Positions 9,648 through 19,673 of a stretch of DNA of 64,000 nt are shown here, piece by piece. Source of the stretch: Roseovarius aestuarii. Lineage in GTDB: Bacteria; Pseudomonadota; Alphaproteobacteria; Rhodobacterales; Rhodobacteraceae. The notes below the pieces were generated by a model. That model was not told where the DNA came from, did not search any database, and was given only the letters and a program-made list of their open reading frames with translations. Location of the stretch: contig NZ_JAIMIB010000006.1 in NCBI RefSeq assembly GCF_019966515.1, forward strand, positions 1 through 64,000, read 5' to 3'. Numbering within the stretch: the first letter of the stretch is position 1; each line of letters begins with the position of its first letter. Position numbers and translations under genes: made by a program.

Positions 9648-10759
9648 TGACGTCACCCCTGACCGGGCTGAAGGTTGTCGAACTTGCCCGAATTCTGGCT
9701 GGCCCCTGGGCCGGTCAGACACTTGCCGATCTTGGCGCTGACGTGATCAAGGTCGAGGCGGCCGCTGGCGACGACACCCGCAAATGGGGTCCGCCGTTCA
9801 TCGAGCGTGATGGTGACCGCACGGCGGCCTATTTCCATTCCTGTAATCGTGGGAAGGCCAGCATCACGGCTGATTTCCGCACGCCGGAAGGGCAGGCGCA
9901 GGTGCGCGATCTGGTGCGTGACGCGGATATTCTGATTGAAAATTTCAAGGTTGGCGGCTTAGCGAAATACGGGCTGGATTATGCCAGCCTGGCTGCGATC
10001 AATCCGCGACTGATCTACTGCTCGATCACCGGCTTCGGTCAGGACGGGCCCTATGCTCATCGCGCGGGCTATGACTATATCATTCAGGGGATGTCCGGGC
10101 TGATGTCGATCACCGGCGATCCGGACGGACAGCCGCAAAAGGTTGGCGTGGCCGTGACGGATGTGTTTACCGGTATCTATGCGGTGACCGCCATCCTCGC
10201 GGCGGTCCATCAACGGCACGCTACCGGCAGGGGGCAACACATCGACATGGCGCTTCTGGATGTAGCGGTCTCTGTAACGGCCAATCAGGCAATGAATTAC
10301 CTGTCGACCGACGTGGCGCCCCGGCGGATGGGCAATTATCACCCCAACCTGTCGCCCTATCAGGTGTTCGAATGCAGCGACGGCTTTATCATCATCGCGA
10401 CGGGTAATGACCCGCAATACCAGCGGCTGTGCGATATTCTTGGCTTGCCGGATCTGGCCGAAGCGCCGGAGTATCTAACCAATGCCGACCGGATTGCCAA
10501 TCGCGATACGCTGACGGCGGTCCTGACAGAACGGACGCTGACATTCACCAAATCCGATCTGTTGACGAACTGCGAGACCAAAGGCGTACCCGCCGGACCG
10601 ATCAACGAGATGGACGAGGTGTTTGATGACCCTCAGGTCAAGGCGCGTGGCATGCAGGTCTCTCTGGATGGCGTACCGGGTGTTCGGTCGCCCTTCCGGT
10701 TTTCGGACGCTGAACTGTCTTTGACCCGCCCTTCGCCTAAGTTGGGCGAGGATAACTGA
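9647..10759 (+). CDS. CaiB/BaiF-type (family III) CoA transferase
   Basis: Transfers CoA between carboxylic acids. The N-terminus GLKVVELARILAGPWAGQTLADLGADVIKVE is the classic family III signature (residues 7-37), and D172 in AVTDVFTGIYA is the likely nucleophilic aspartate. The 370-residue length is slightly short but complete. Substrate cannot be told from sequence; fatty or aromatic acid CoA exchange is typical. The start overlaps the preceding stop by one base, and the gene ends two bases from convergent lpxK. Confidence 0.88.
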   Translation: MTSPLTGLKVVELARILAGPWAGQTLADLGADVIKVEAAAGDDTRKWGPPFIERDGDRTAAYFHSCNRGKASITADFRTPEGQAQVRDLVRDADILIENFKVGGLAKYGLDYASLAAINPRLIYCSITGFGQDGPYAHRAGYDYIIQGMSGLMSITGDPDGQPQKVGVAVTDVFTGIYAVTAILAAVHQRHATGRGQHIDMALLDVAVSVTANQAMNYLSTDVAPRRMGNYHPNLSPYQVFECSDGFIIIATGNDPQYQRLCDILGLPDLAEAPEYLTNADRIANRDTLTAVLTERTLTFTKSDLLTNCETKGVPAGPINEMDEVFDDPQVKARGMQVSLDGVPGVRSPFRFSDAELSLTRPSPKLGEDN

Positions 10760-10760
10760 G

Positions 10761-11774
10761 TTAAGATGGCATCTCGGCGCTGGCTATGCCGACACCTGCC
10801 AGCGCGGCATCCAAGGCTGTCCAGTCTTCCAGCTTCAGCCGTACCGGCAATGTAATCACCTTGCTGCGAAAATCGGGCGGCAGACGCACGGCATCCTTCT
10901 CGGTCGTGACCAGTTGCGCGCCCAGCTTTTGCGCATCGCTTTCCAGCCGGGCCATCAGCGCCGGTGTTAGCGGCTGGTGATCATCCAGCGCCTCGGTTGC
11001 TGCCAATGTCGCGCCAAGCGCCCTGAGTGTTTCGAAAAACTTTTCGGGATGTCCGATACCGGCAAAGGCCAAAAATGGGGTATCATGCCAATCCATGCCA
11101 GTTTGCAATGGCACCAGCCCGCCCTTCAGACGCGGAATATGAATGCGCCCTCCCCAGATTTTGTCGAATTTTTCTTGTGCGCCGTCAGGGCCGATCGACA
11201 GCAATATATCTGCGCGCGCCAACCCGGCTTCGACGGGTTCTCGAAGTGGCCCGGCAGGCAGGCAACGGCCATTACCAAACCCCATTTGCGCATCGACGAC
11301 GACGACCGAAATATCCTTGACCAGAGACGGATTCTGAAATCCATCGTCCAGTATGATCACATCGGCGCCTTGTGCTTCGGCGGCCTGCGCGCCGGCAGCG
11401 CGATCTTTCGCGATCCAGACCGGTGCGAAAGCGGCGACCAGCAAAGGTTCATCCCCAACATCGTCTGGCCCGTGACGCTTTGGATCAACCGCAACCGGCC
11501 CTTCAAGTGTTCCGCCATACCCCCGTGAGATCACATGCGGCACCCGCCCCTGCTTTTGCAGGCGATCGGCAAGGGCGATCACTGTCGGCGTCTTGCCCAT
11601 CCCACCCGCGTTCAGGTTGCCGACGCAGATGACCGGCACTGCCGCCCGGTGACCTGCCGCGCCCGCAAGACGTCGTGCGGTAGCGCGTGCATAAAGCGCG
11701 CCGAGCGGCGCCAGAAACTTTGCCGCAATGCCAGGATTTTCCGGTTCAGAGTACCAGAACAGGGGCGGCTTCAT
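10761..11774 (-). CDS. lpxK: tetraacyldisaccharide 4'-kinase
   Basis: Phosphorylates the 4' position of the lipid A disaccharide at the inner membrane. The N-terminal membrane segment is followed by [13 protein letters not shown], a Walker A motif of the LpxK type. LEGPVAVDP and DDGFQNPSL (Walker B-like region) are also family features. The 337-residue length is normal. The start overlaps the end of kdtA by four bases (ATGA), so both are translated from one message. Confidence 0.93.
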   Translation of the reverse strand: MKPPLFWYSEPENPGIAAKFLAPLGALYARATARRLAGAAGHRAAVPVICVGNLNAGGMGKTPTVIALADRLQKQGRVPHVISRGYGGTLEGPVAVDPKRHGPDDVGDEPLLVAAFAPVWIAKDRAAGAQAAEAQGADVIILDDGFQNPSLVKDISVVVVDAQMGFGNGRCLPAGPLREPVEAGLARADILLSIGPDGAQEKFDKIWGGRIHIPRLKGGLVPLQTGMDWHDTPFLAFAGIGHPEKFFETLRALGATLAATEALDDHQPLTPALMARLESDAQKLGAQLVTTEKDAVRLPPDFRSKVITLPVRLKLEDWTALDAALAGVGIASAEMPS

Positions 11775-12991
11775 GTCTTGGCTTCCAATACATCCAGTGT
11801 GTCCTGCACCAGATCAAGTATCTGGTCGGTAACGGCCGCGCTTTGCGACGCGACGTCCCAGGCAGCATGCGCCATCATGGCTGCCTCATCAGGTGCAATC
11901 AGTCGCTGAACTGCAGCGGCCAGCGTGTCGGCGTCCTGTACGACGCACGCGGCCCCTGCCGCGGCATAGCGCGAATAGCGCGAGACATAGCGGCTTACAT
12001 TCGGCCCATAAAGGACGGCGGAGCCATGCGCGACGGGTTCGTTCGGGTCGCGTCCGGTCTGATCGAGGAAAAGCGAGCTCCCCATAAAAGTGACGGTGGC
12101 AAGCAGATACCACAGCCCAAGCTCTCCGGTGGTGTCCGCCAGCAGGATCTGGGTTGTTTCTTCGGGCAATTCACCATCGGACCAGATGACATGGCGCCAG
12201 TCACCTGCCTCGAGCTGTTTCCGAAACGCGTCGGATTCAGTGATATCATCCGGCACGATGACCAGCAGGGCACGATGCGCGAATTTGCTGACGCGCCGAT
12301 GCGCCTCAAGTATCGTGGGCAGCTCGTCAGGCTGGGCCATGGCCGCAAGCCAGACATGGCGACCCCGCAGCAGCGCCGACAATTCGTCATGGTCGGATTG
12401 ATTATAGGGGAGCGCCACGGTGCCTTCCTGAAACGGGCCCGTCACCGTTACCTCGGTACTTCCGGTGCCAATACGCCGCAATTCACGCGCGGCAGCGGCA
12501 GACCGTACCATTATGACCGAAAACTTCGAATAAAGCGCTTTGGGTAGGTCAGGAAACCAACGCCAGCCGGGACGGATCAGCATATGTTCCTCGGCATCCA
12601 CCAGATAGAGCGGGATGCCCAGCGTATCGGCTGAACAGATGAGCGCCGGTAGCACGTTGCCGCCGGTCCAGAGACAAAGGTCGGGCGTCCAATGCTTCAG
12701 AAACGCTTCGGCATCTGCAACCGAATCCTGCGGTACGATCTGCCAGATCACCGGGTCTTCGATTTGGCGGTCGCGTTGCAGATCGCCGGAGCTGGTCAGC
12801 AACATTCGTAGGCCCGGGCGTTGCTGGGCCAGCCGCTCGGCCAGCTGCACAAGGGCATCGGCGCGGCTGCCATCGGCAGCATGCGCCCAGATAAGTTCAC
12901 CTGCGGGGCGCGCGATCGACGGCGGGGCAAACGCCCGTGGTGTTCCGCGGGCATAGGCCAGATAAGCGGCCAGGCTAAGCGAACGCCCCAT
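11771..12991 (-). CDS. kdtA: 3-deoxy-D-manno-octulosonic acid (Kdo) transferase
   Basis: Adds Kdo to lipid IVA, starting the LPS core. It has the two-lobed glycosyltransferase plan: N-terminal membrane-associated region, then [18 protein letters not shown], which corresponds to the acceptor-binding loop of KdtA, and the C-terminal nucleotide-binding part with [23 protein letters not shown]. The 406 residues are close to the family norm. It begins eight bases after a small DUF4170-like gene and overlaps lpxK by four bases, forming a lipid A/Kdo operon. Confidence 0.9.
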   Translation of the reverse strand: MGRSLSLAAYLAYARGTPRAFAPPSIARPAGELIWAHAADGSRADALVQLAERLAQQRPGLRMLLTSSGDLQRDRQIEDPVIWQIVPQDSVADAEAFLKHWTPDLCLWTGGNVLPALICSADTLGIPLYLVDAEEHMLIRPGWRWFPDLPKALYSKFSVIMVRSAAAARELRRIGTGSTEVTVTGPFQEGTVALPYNQSDHDELSALLRGRHVWLAAMAQPDELPTILEAHRRVSKFAHRALLVIVPDDITESDAFRKQLEAGDWRHVIWSDGELPEETTQILLADTTGELGLWYLLATVTFMGSSLFLDQTGRDPNEPVAHGSAVLYGPNVSRYVSRYSRYAAAGAACVVQDADTLAAAVQRLIAPDEAAMMAHAAWDVASQSAAVTDQILDLVQDTLDVLEAKT

Positions 12992-12999
12992 GGTTCAGG

Positions 13000-13137
13000 T
13001 TACCCCGGCTCTTCGGTGGCAGTTGTGTCGCCATCTCGAAAAATGCCAACGGCGTGCCGATCACTTTTAACCTCAAAAAGCGTGCAGGACAGACCGGTTG
13101 GTTCTCCGCCAAAAACCAAGTGCAGGCGTTGGACCAT
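13000..13137 (-). CDS. short DUF4170-like protein (probably truncated)
   Basis: A 45-codon gene with a good ribosome binding site (GAGGA, eight bases before ATG 13137). It begins MVQRLHLVFGGE, which I recall as the start of the DUF4170 proteins usually found just before kdtA in Rhodobacteraceae. Those proteins are nearer 70 residues. Here the N-terminal half and the VGIF motif are recognisable, but the second half is replaced by a short acidic tail (DGDTTATEEPG). This suggests an internal deletion. Function of the family is unknown. Confidence 0.55.
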   Translation of the reverse strand: MVQRLHLVFGGEPTGLSCTLFEVKSDRHAVGIFRDGDTTATEEPG

Positions 13138-13281
13138 TTGTCATTCCTCACGGGGGTTGCATTAAAGGGCAGCGTATTGAATTGCGGATCAGGGTCAAGC
13201 GATTGACCTGCCACACAGCCGCGACTTGACGGCACGCACGGAAAGGGGCAACCAGTACCTTATTTATCGTGAAGGATTACC

Positions 13282-14019
13282 ATGGCCAAACCTTTTCTGA
13301 TCCTTCAGTTGCGGCCGGAAAGCGAGGCGGCGGATGATGAATATGCCGCCATCCTGAACAAAGGCGGGCTGTCGGACGGTCAGGCGCTGCGTATCCGGCT
13401 GGATCAAACTGAACTGCCGGACGATCTGCAACTGGATCAATTTTCCGGTGTGATCGTGGGCGGCGGCCCCGGCTGTGTCAGTGATGCACCGGACAAAAAG
13501 ACAGAGATTGAAACACGGATTGAACAGTCTGTTCTTTCGCTGATGCCAGAAATCACCAACCGCGATTTCCCCTTCCTCGGCTGTTGCTATGGCATCGGGA
13601 TTTTGGGCAAACACCTGAACGGAGATGTCAGCAAGGAAGCCTATTCAGAACCCGTCGGTACCTCGGACTGCATGATCACCGCTGATGGCGCCAGTGATCC
13701 GTTGCTGAACGGCGCCCCCGAAAATTTTCAGGCCTTTGTCGGGCACAAGGAAGCATTGCAGTCATTGCCAGAGGGCTGCACCCATCTGGTCAGCTCACCG
13801 ACATGTCCGTTTCAGATGGTACGCCACGGCCAGAATGTCTATGCGACGCAGTTCCACCCCGAAGCCGATGGCGAAGGGTTCAGAACCCGTATCCGGATCT
13901 ACAAGAACCACGGGTATTTTCCGCCCGAGACCGCCGAAGAGCTGATCGCCATGTGCGAAGCTGCCGATGTGCATGCGCCCGAATTGATTCTGCGGAATTT
14001 TGTCTCGCGCTACAGTTAG
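13282..14019 (+). CDS. class I glutamine amidotransferase
   Basis: A free-standing GMP-synthase-like amidotransferase domain of 245 residues. The nucleophile is C102 in LGCCYGIG (G-x-C-x-G), the oxyanion region is VGGGPGCVSD (58-68), and the His-Glu pair is in TQFHPEAD near residue 195. It releases ammonia from glutamine or acts on a glutamyl bond; the acceptor is unknown, as no synthase domain is attached. The stop lies 10 bp from the end of the convergent glycosyltransferase. Confidence 0.85.
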   Translation: MAKPFLILQLRPESEAADDEYAAILNKGGLSDGQALRIRLDQTELPDDLQLDQFSGVIVGGGPGCVSDAPDKKTEIETRIEQSVLSLMPEITNRDFPFLGCCYGIGILGKHLNGDVSKEAYSEPVGTSDCMITADGASDPLLNGAPENFQAFVGHKEALQSLPEGCTHLVSSPTCPFQMVRHGQNVYATQFHPEADGEGFRTRIRIYKNHGYFPPETAEELIAMCEAADVHAPELILRNFVSRYS

Positions 14020-14029
14020 AGTGCCATCC

Positions 14030-15283
14030 TCAAATCGAAATCAGATCGGTCGCCATAACGCCGGATACCCATTCGAGCTGACGTGGCAGGCTGATGGAGT
14101 GCAGATCGTAGCGGTCGCGTGCAAGTTTGCGGGCCGTTTGCCCTAGCCGTTTGCGGGCCGCCGGGTCCTCAAGCAGCGCGCAAACTTCCGTGACGAGGGC
14201 GTCGCCATCGAAGAAATCTACCAATCGACCGCCTTCATCATGCGTGATCACCTCGCGCACCGGTGCCGTATCGCTGGCCACGATTGCCGCCTCGCAGCTC
14301 ATCGCTTCCAGCAGGCTCCAGCTAAGCACGAACGGATAGGTCAGGTAGACATGCACCCGGCTGACCTGCAGCAGGCGCAGGAACTGGTCATAGGGGATAC
14401 GACCGAGGAAGTGCACGCGCGCCCAATCTTCATCCGCAATCCGGCCGCGCACTTCGTCAATGAACATCTGCTTCCAGGTCCGGTCACCTTGCGGCTTCGC
14501 ACCATAGCTCACCTCGTCACCGCCGACGATCAGCACCCGGGCGTTCGGTCGCTCTTTCAGTAGGTGCGGCAGCGCACGCATGAAGATGTGATAGCCGCGA
14601 TAGGGCTCCAGATTTCGATTAACGAAGGTGATCACCTCATCGTCTCGGGTGACATCACAAACACCTTCAATGGTCAGCCGGGCGTTGGAATCCGGCGCGG
14701 CACTGATTGTGTCGATGCCGTCATGGATGACGGTGATCTTATCGCGAAATTCAGATGGGAACGTGTCGGCCTGAAACGTGGTTGGGCTAATGCCCGCTTC
14801 TGCACGGGGAAAATGCAGATGATTGTTGAGGTTCTTCAGACGCATCCGCAGCATTTCGGTATCCGGGTCGGATTTGTCGAATTCAGGGTCGAAAAACAGA
14901 TGCGGGTATTTGGCGTGGTGATAAAGTTCGCAATAAAGCGCCATTCTTGCCCCGGGCCAGACATCGCGCAGAAACATCGCTTCGCCCCATCCAGGATGTG
15001 CCAGGATCAGATCAGGCTCGAACCCCGCCTCCTTCAGCTTGAGAGCGGCGCGATAACAGGCTTCGGCCCGCGTGACCTTGCTGTCTAGATCCAGAAGCCA
15101 GGGGTGCACGTTCTGGCCGGAGCGTTCAGGCAGTTTGTAGGGCAGCACGCGCACCTTGTTCCAGGTCGCGGCTTCTTTGACTCGCAGGGTCAGGGCCACG
15201 CATTGATGCCCCTTTGATGCCAGCAAGGGCGCCAGATGCTTGTATTGCCCTGGGAAATTCTGGTGGATGAAGAGGATTTTCAT
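14030..15283 (-). CDS. glycosyltransferase family 4-like
   Basis: A GT-B fold glycosyltransferase of 417 residues, probably cytoplasmic and acting on a surface glycan. MKILFIHQNFPGQYKHLAPLL is the N-terminal Rossmann start with a Gly-rich loop. ITFVNRNLEPYRGYHIFMRALP and VLIVGGDE mark the C-terminal domain. YLTYPFVLSWSLLEAMSCEA contains the acidic nucleotide-sugar binding motif. It is divergent from leuS across 149 bp. Donor and acceptor cannot be deduced. Confidence 0.85.
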   Translation of the reverse strand: MKILFIHQNFPGQYKHLAPLLASKGHQCVALTLRVKEAATWNKVRVLPYKLPERSGQNVHPWLLDLDSKVTRAEACYRAALKLKEAGFEPDLILAHPGWGEAMFLRDVWPGARMALYCELYHHAKYPHLFFDPEFDKSDPDTEMLRMRLKNLNNHLHFPRAEAGISPTTFQADTFPSEFRDKITVIHDGIDTISAAPDSNARLTIEGVCDVTRDDEVITFVNRNLEPYRGYHIFMRALPHLLKERPNARVLIVGGDEVSYGAKPQGDRTWKQMFIDEVRGRIADEDWARVHFLGRIPYDQFLRLLQVSRVHVYLTYPFVLSWSLLEAMSCEAAIVASDTAPVREVITHDEGGRLVDFFDGDALVTEVCALLEDPAARKRLGQTARKLARDRYDLHSISLPRQLEWVSGVMATDLISI

Positions 15284-15432
15284 CTATGTTTGCCGCTCTC
15301 TTGCCCCTCTTTCGGTTATAGGCGGCCTGTCACGCCCTGCAAAGGTCCGGTTTTTACCCCATGCCTCTGGACCACACGCGCCCATGCGCCTATCACGCTG
15401 GGAACAATTGATCACCAGAAGGTCCGACCCGC

Positions 15433-18039
15433 ATGTCGCGCTATTCCGCCGCCGAGATCGAAGCAAAATGGCAAGAAGCCTGGGACAAGGCCGGTATCTT
15501 CCGGGCCACCCATACCGATGACAAGCCGAAATACTACGTGCTTGAGATGTTCCCCTACCCGTCGGGGCGCATCCATATGGGCCATGTGCGCAACTATACG
15601 ATGGGCGATGTGATCGCGCGCTACAAGCTGGCAACCGGCCATAACGTGCTGCACCCGATGGGGTGGGACGCCTTTGGCATGCCCGCCGAAAATGCCGCCA
15701 TGGCGATCGGCGGTCACCCCAAGGACTGGACCTATCAGAATATCGACGACATGCGCGCTCAGATGAAGCCGCTTGGCCTTTCCATCGACTGGTCGCGCGA
15801 GTTTGCCACCTGCGATCCGGAATATTATGGCCAGCAACAGGCGCTTTTCCTCGACATGCTCGAAAAAGGTCTGGTCTATCGCAAGAACGCCGTGGTGAAC
15901 TGGGACCCGGTCGATATGACGGTGCTGGCCAATGAGCAGGTGATCGACGGCAAGGGCTGGCGGTCGGGCGCCGAGGTCGAGCGGCGCGAGCTGACGCAGT
16001 GGTTCTTCAAGATCAGTGACTTTTCCGAAGAGCTGCTCGAGGCGCTGGACGGTCTTGATAACTGGCCCGCCAAGGTGCGGCTGATGCAGGAAAACTGGAT
16101 CGGTAAATCGCGCGGCATCGAAATTCCGTTTCATCGCACCGATGGCGGTGACCCGGTGCTGTGCTATTCGACACGGCCCGACACGATGCGCGGCGCCAGC
16201 TTTATTGCCATTTCACCCGAGCATCCTCTGTCGCGTGAACTGGCCGGGGGCAATGCCGAACTGGCCGCGTTCATCGCCGAGACCCGCAAGATGGACACCA
16301 CCGAAGCGGCGATGGAAAAGGCCGAGAAGAAGGGTATTGATACCGGCATCACCGTCCGGCACCCGATCTACCCGGACATTCAGTTACCCGTCTGGGTCGG
16401 CAATTTCGTCCTGATGGATTACGGCACCGGCGCGGTGTTCGGCTGCCCGGCACACGACCAGCGCGACCTCGATTTCGCCCGCAAATACGGGCTGGAGGTG
16501 CGTAATGCGTTCTACATGCCGGGCGATGAGGTCGAGGTTGTAAACGACGCGCTGGTGCCCGCGAAGTCCGAAAAGGTTGTCTATATCGACCATTTCGCGG
16601 GCATTGCCGAGGCAACCAGCCAGGACGGCATCGACGCCACCATCGACTATTTCGAAGCCAACGATCTGGGCAAGGGTCAGGTCAAATACCGCCTGCGCGA
16701 CTGGGGGCTTTCGCGGCAACGCTATTGGGGTTGCCCAATCCCAGTCGTGCATTGCGATGACTGCGGCGTGGTGCCCGAGAAGAAGGAAAACCTGCCCGTC
16801 CAGCTGCCCGATGATGTGACGTTTGACATCCCCGGCAACCCGCTGGATCGCCATCCTACATGGCGGAACTGTTCCTGCCCGAAATGCGGCAACCCGGCGA
16901 AACGCGAGACCGACACAATGGACACGTTCGTCGATAGTTCATGGTATTTCGCCCGCTTCACCGCGCCCCGCGCCGAGACACCGACAGACATGGCCGAGGC
17001 CGACTACTGGATGAATGTCGATCAGTATATCGGCGGCATCGAACACGCCATTCTGCACCTGCTCTATAGCCGTTTCTTTGCCCGCGCGATGAATCTGACA
17101 GGGCATCTGCCTGCTCGCGCAATCGAGCCCTTCAATGCGCTTTTCACGCAGGGCATGGTCACGCATGAAATCTACCAGACCCGCGATGGCAAGGGCCGCC
17201 CGGTCTATCACTTGCCGGAAGAGGTCGAAATTCGTGACGGGAAAGCTTATCTGAAGCGAGAACTGGCGGATGAGTCTGGGAATGTGCTGCTAGATTCATC
17301 CGGCCTGCCGTTGATGGGGTCTGATATCGAAGTCATCCCCTCGGCCAAGATGTCGAAATCCAAGAAAAACGTGGTCGATCCGGTGAACATCATCAGCGCT
17401 TACGGCGCCGATACCGCGCGCTGGTTTGTCCTCAGCGACAGCCCGCCCGAGCGCGATGTCGAATGGACCGCAAGCGGCGCCGAGGCGGCCTATAAGCATC
17501 TTTCACGCGTCTGGAACCTCTGTGATCGGATTGGCGCGATGGACGCCGACGCACCCGGCGATGGCAATGAGGATCTGCTGCGCGAGATGCATAAAACCAT
17601 CCGCGACGTGACGCTGGGTGTCGAAAGTTTCGGATTTAATGCAGCGATTGCAAGACTTTATGCCTTCACCAACGTGTTGTCGAAATCAAAGGCGGGCAAG
17701 GCGGTGCAAAAGCAGGCGATCATGACGCTGGCGCAGCTTATGTCCCCGATGACACCGCATCTGGCCGAGGATATATGGGCGCATCAGGGTGGCGAAGGTC
17801 TGATCGCGAACGCGCCTTGGCCCAAGGCGGATGAGGCGATGCTGGTCGATCAATCCGTTACCCTGCCGATCCAGATCAACGGCAAACGCCGGGCAGAGAT
17901 CAGTGTGCCGCCCGATATGGACAAGGCCGAGGTTGAAAAAACCGCGCTGGCCACGGACGTCGTTCAAAAGGCGCTGGAGGGCGGCCAGCCGAAGAAGGTC
18001 ATCGTGGTGCCGGGGCGTATCGTGAATGTTGTCATCTGA
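15433..18039 (+). CDS. leuS: leucyl-tRNA synthetase
   Basis: Charges tRNA-Leu. [14 protein letters not shown] carries the HIGH motif as HMGH (48-51) and AKMSKSKKN (638-646) is the KMSKS loop. The inserted CP1 editing domain lies in between, as does the Cys motif region [11 protein letters not shown]. The 868-residue length is standard. In relatives, lptE normally lies between leuS and holA; here only 33 bp separate them. Confidence 0.97.
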   Translation: MSRYSAAEIEAKWQEAWDKAGIFRATHTDDKPKYYVLEMFPYPSGRIHMGHVRNYTMGDVIARYKLATGHNVLHPMGWDAFGMPAENAAMAIGGHPKDWTYQNIDDMRAQMKPLGLSIDWSREFATCDPEYYGQQQALFLDMLEKGLVYRKNAVVNWDPVDMTVLANEQVIDGKGWRSGAEVERRELTQWFFKISDFSEELLEALDGLDNWPAKVRLMQENWIGKSRGIEIPFHRTDGGDPVLCYSTRPDTMRGASFIAISPEHPLSRELAGGNAELAAFIAETRKMDTTEAAMEKAEKKGIDTGITVRHPIYPDIQLPVWVGNFVLMDYGTGAVFGCPAHDQRDLDFARKYGLEVRNAFYMPGDEVEVVNDALVPAKSEKVVYIDHFAGIAEATSQDGIDATIDYFEANDLGKGQVKYRLRDWGLSRQRYWGCPIPVVHCDDCGVVPEKKENLPVQLPDDVTFDIPGNPLDRHPTWRNCSCPKCGNPAKRETDTMDTFVDSSWYFARFTAPRAETPTDMAEADYWMNVDQYIGGIEHAILHLLYSRFFARAMNLTGHLPARAIEPFNALFTQGMVTHEIYQTRDGKGRPVYHLPEEVEIRDGKAYLKRELADESGNVLLDSSGLPLMGSDIEVIPSAKMSKSKKNVVDPVNIISAYGADTARWFVLSDSPPERDVEWTASGAEAAYKHLSRVWNLCDRIGAMDADAPGDGNEDLLREMHKTIRDVTLGVESFGFNAAIARLYAFTNVLSKSKAGKAVQKQAIMTLAQLMSPMTPHLAEDIWAHQGGEGLIANAPWPKADEAMLVDQSVTLPIQINGKRRAEISVPPDMDKAEVEKTALATDVVQKALEGGQPKKVIVVPGRIVNVVI

Positions 18040-18072
18040 CACTAATTTGGCGCATATCGGCGCGGGGCGCGG

Positions 18073-19098
18073 ATGAAGCTTTCGACCCGTGACGCACCCG
18101 GGTACTTCGCCCGGCCTGAGCCGCAGCGCACCGGCTTGCTGATTTATGGCGCTGACGCGATGCGGGTGGCGCTGAAGCGGCAGGAAGTGATTGCCGCATT
18201 GATCGGCCCGGCTGGCGAAGAAGAAATGCGCCTGTCCCGTATCCCGGCGGGTGATCTGCGCAAGGATCCGGCGGTGTTGCAGGATGCGATCAAGGCGCAG
18301 GGCTTTTTTCCAGGACAGAGGGTGGTGTTTGTTGAAGACGCCACCGATGCGATGGCCCCCATTGTCACCGATGCACTGGCGGATTGGGCCGAAGGTGATG
18401 CGCAGGTGATTGTGACAGCGGGTCAGCTCAAGGCCAGCTCGAAACTGCGCAAGCTGTTTGAGACCCATAAGAATGCCTATGCCGCCGGGATTTACGACGA
18501 ACCACCGTCGCGGGCTGAGATAGAAGCGACGCTTGCCAAGGCCGGGCTGACCGGTGTCGGCAATGACGCGATGGCCGATCTGACCACTCTGTCGCGTGAT
18601 CTGGATCCGGGTGATTTCCGCCAAACAATGGAGAAACTGGCGCTTTATAAACTGGGCGATGACGCACCGGTCAGCGCTGCTGATATAACCGCCTGCGCCC
18701 CGACATCGACCGAGGCTGCGCTGGATGACGTGCTCAACATTGTGGCCGAGGCCCGGTCGGGCGAAATTGGTCCGGTGATGAAGAAATTGAAGGCTCAAGG
18801 TATTCAGCCGGTGGGCCTTTGCATCGGGGCGACAAGGCACTTCCGCGCACTCTATACCGCAGCCTCTGATCCCGGCGGCGCCGCGCAAGGTATTGCCCGG
18901 ATGCGTCCACCGATTTTTGGTCCCCGGCGGGACCGGATGCTGCGGCAAGCGCAGAAATGGGGGGTTGTTCGGTTGGAACAGGCCCTGACCCTGCTGACGG
19001 ACACCGATTTGCAGTTGCGGTCGGCGGGTCAGCATGCGCCTGCGATGGCATTGGTCGAGCGCACACTGATCCGGTTGGCGATGATGGCCGCGAGATAA
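18073..19098 (+). CDS. holA: DNA polymerase III subunit delta
   Basis: Clamp-loader subunit that opens the beta clamp. The 341-residue protein starts MKLSTRDAPGYFARPEP and has the HolA N-terminal ATPase-like domain (LLIYGADAMRVALKRQEVI), with a helical C-terminal domain ending in LIRLAMMAAR. The position directly after leuS is conserved in alphaproteobacteria. Only 33 bp separate them, pointing to co-transcription. Confidence 0.92.
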   Translation: MKLSTRDAPGYFARPEPQRTGLLIYGADAMRVALKRQEVIAALIGPAGEEEMRLSRIPAGDLRKDPAVLQDAIKAQGFFPGQRVVFVEDATDAMAPIVTDALADWAEGDAQVIVTAGQLKASSKLRKLFETHKNAYAAGIYDEPPSRAEIEATLAKAGLTGVGNDAMADLTTLSRDLDPGDFRQTMEKLALYKLGDDAPVSAADITACAPTSTEAALDDVLNIVAEARSGEIGPVMKKLKAQGIQPVGLCIGATRHFRALYTAASDPGGAAQGIARMRPPIFGPRRDRMLRQAQKWGVVRLEQALTLLTDTDLQLRSAGQHAPAMALVERTLIRLAMMAAR

Positions 19099-19104
19099 GA
19101 GCCG

Positions 19105-19533
19105 TTACTCGCCACCTCCATACATCGCCATGAACTCAGCCTCGGTCATGCCGGTCAGGTCGCCGGCAAAGGCGTAACCCTCCGGCTTTTTGTCCGTGAA
19201 AATCTCCTGCGTTACGGTCACGCCACTAGGGTCGTCGATGGTGCCCATGCCGAAAAAGTAAGTTCCATAATGGGGTCCGGGCATTGTGATGCGGAAATAA
19301 AGCGAACTGCCGCAGGTGCTGCAAAAACAGCGCTCACCCCATTCGGACGAAGCGTAGGTGGTGATGTTATCGGCACCCTCAAAGGTCACCTGATCCGGTT
19401 TGGCCTCGACGGCGATGTTGATGCCGCCCGACCATTTTCGGCACATGCCGCAATGGCAGGCTCCGGCTTCGGTGATGTCTGACGTGACGGTGTATTTGAC
19501 GGCGCCGCAGAGGCATGATCCGGTTTTTGACAT
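19105..19533 (-). CDS. GFA/CENP-V zinc-fold protein
   Basis: A 142-residue member of the glutathione-dependent formaldehyde-activating (GFA) fold. Zinc ligands are seen in GSCLCGAVKY, CHCGMCRKWSGG and CFCSTCGSSLYF. Most members are not proven formaldehyde enzymes, so the substrate is open. ATG 19533 is preferred to an upstream in-frame ATG at 19593 because the fold begins immediately after it. It is convergent with holA, six bases apart. Confidence 0.85.
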   Translation of the reverse strand: MSKTGSCLCGAVKYTVTSDITEAGACHCGMCRKWSGGINIAVEAKPDQVTFEGADNITTYASSEWGERCFCSTCGSSLYFRITMPGPHYGTYFFGMGTIDDPSGVTVTQEIFTDKKPEGYAFAGDLTGMTEAEFMAMYGGGE

Positions 19534-19673
19534 TTGAGGCTCTCGGTTTTTTATGGGTTTCTGTGCTTCGATAATGCCGCAGTACGGTGACAATAGCTGT
19601 CAGGATGTTGAGCGTCACCCGGGTTTGTACCCGTTTAAGCGCTCTTGCATGTATCCGCTTGTCCACGGGTGTT

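Noticed and set aside
11687..12547. 286-codon + strand frame opposite kdtA
   Set aside because: Antisense to a conserved gene; no recognisable domain.
17686..19035. 449-codon - strand frame opposite leuS end and holA
   Set aside because: Both sense genes have firm family motifs; the antisense frame has none.
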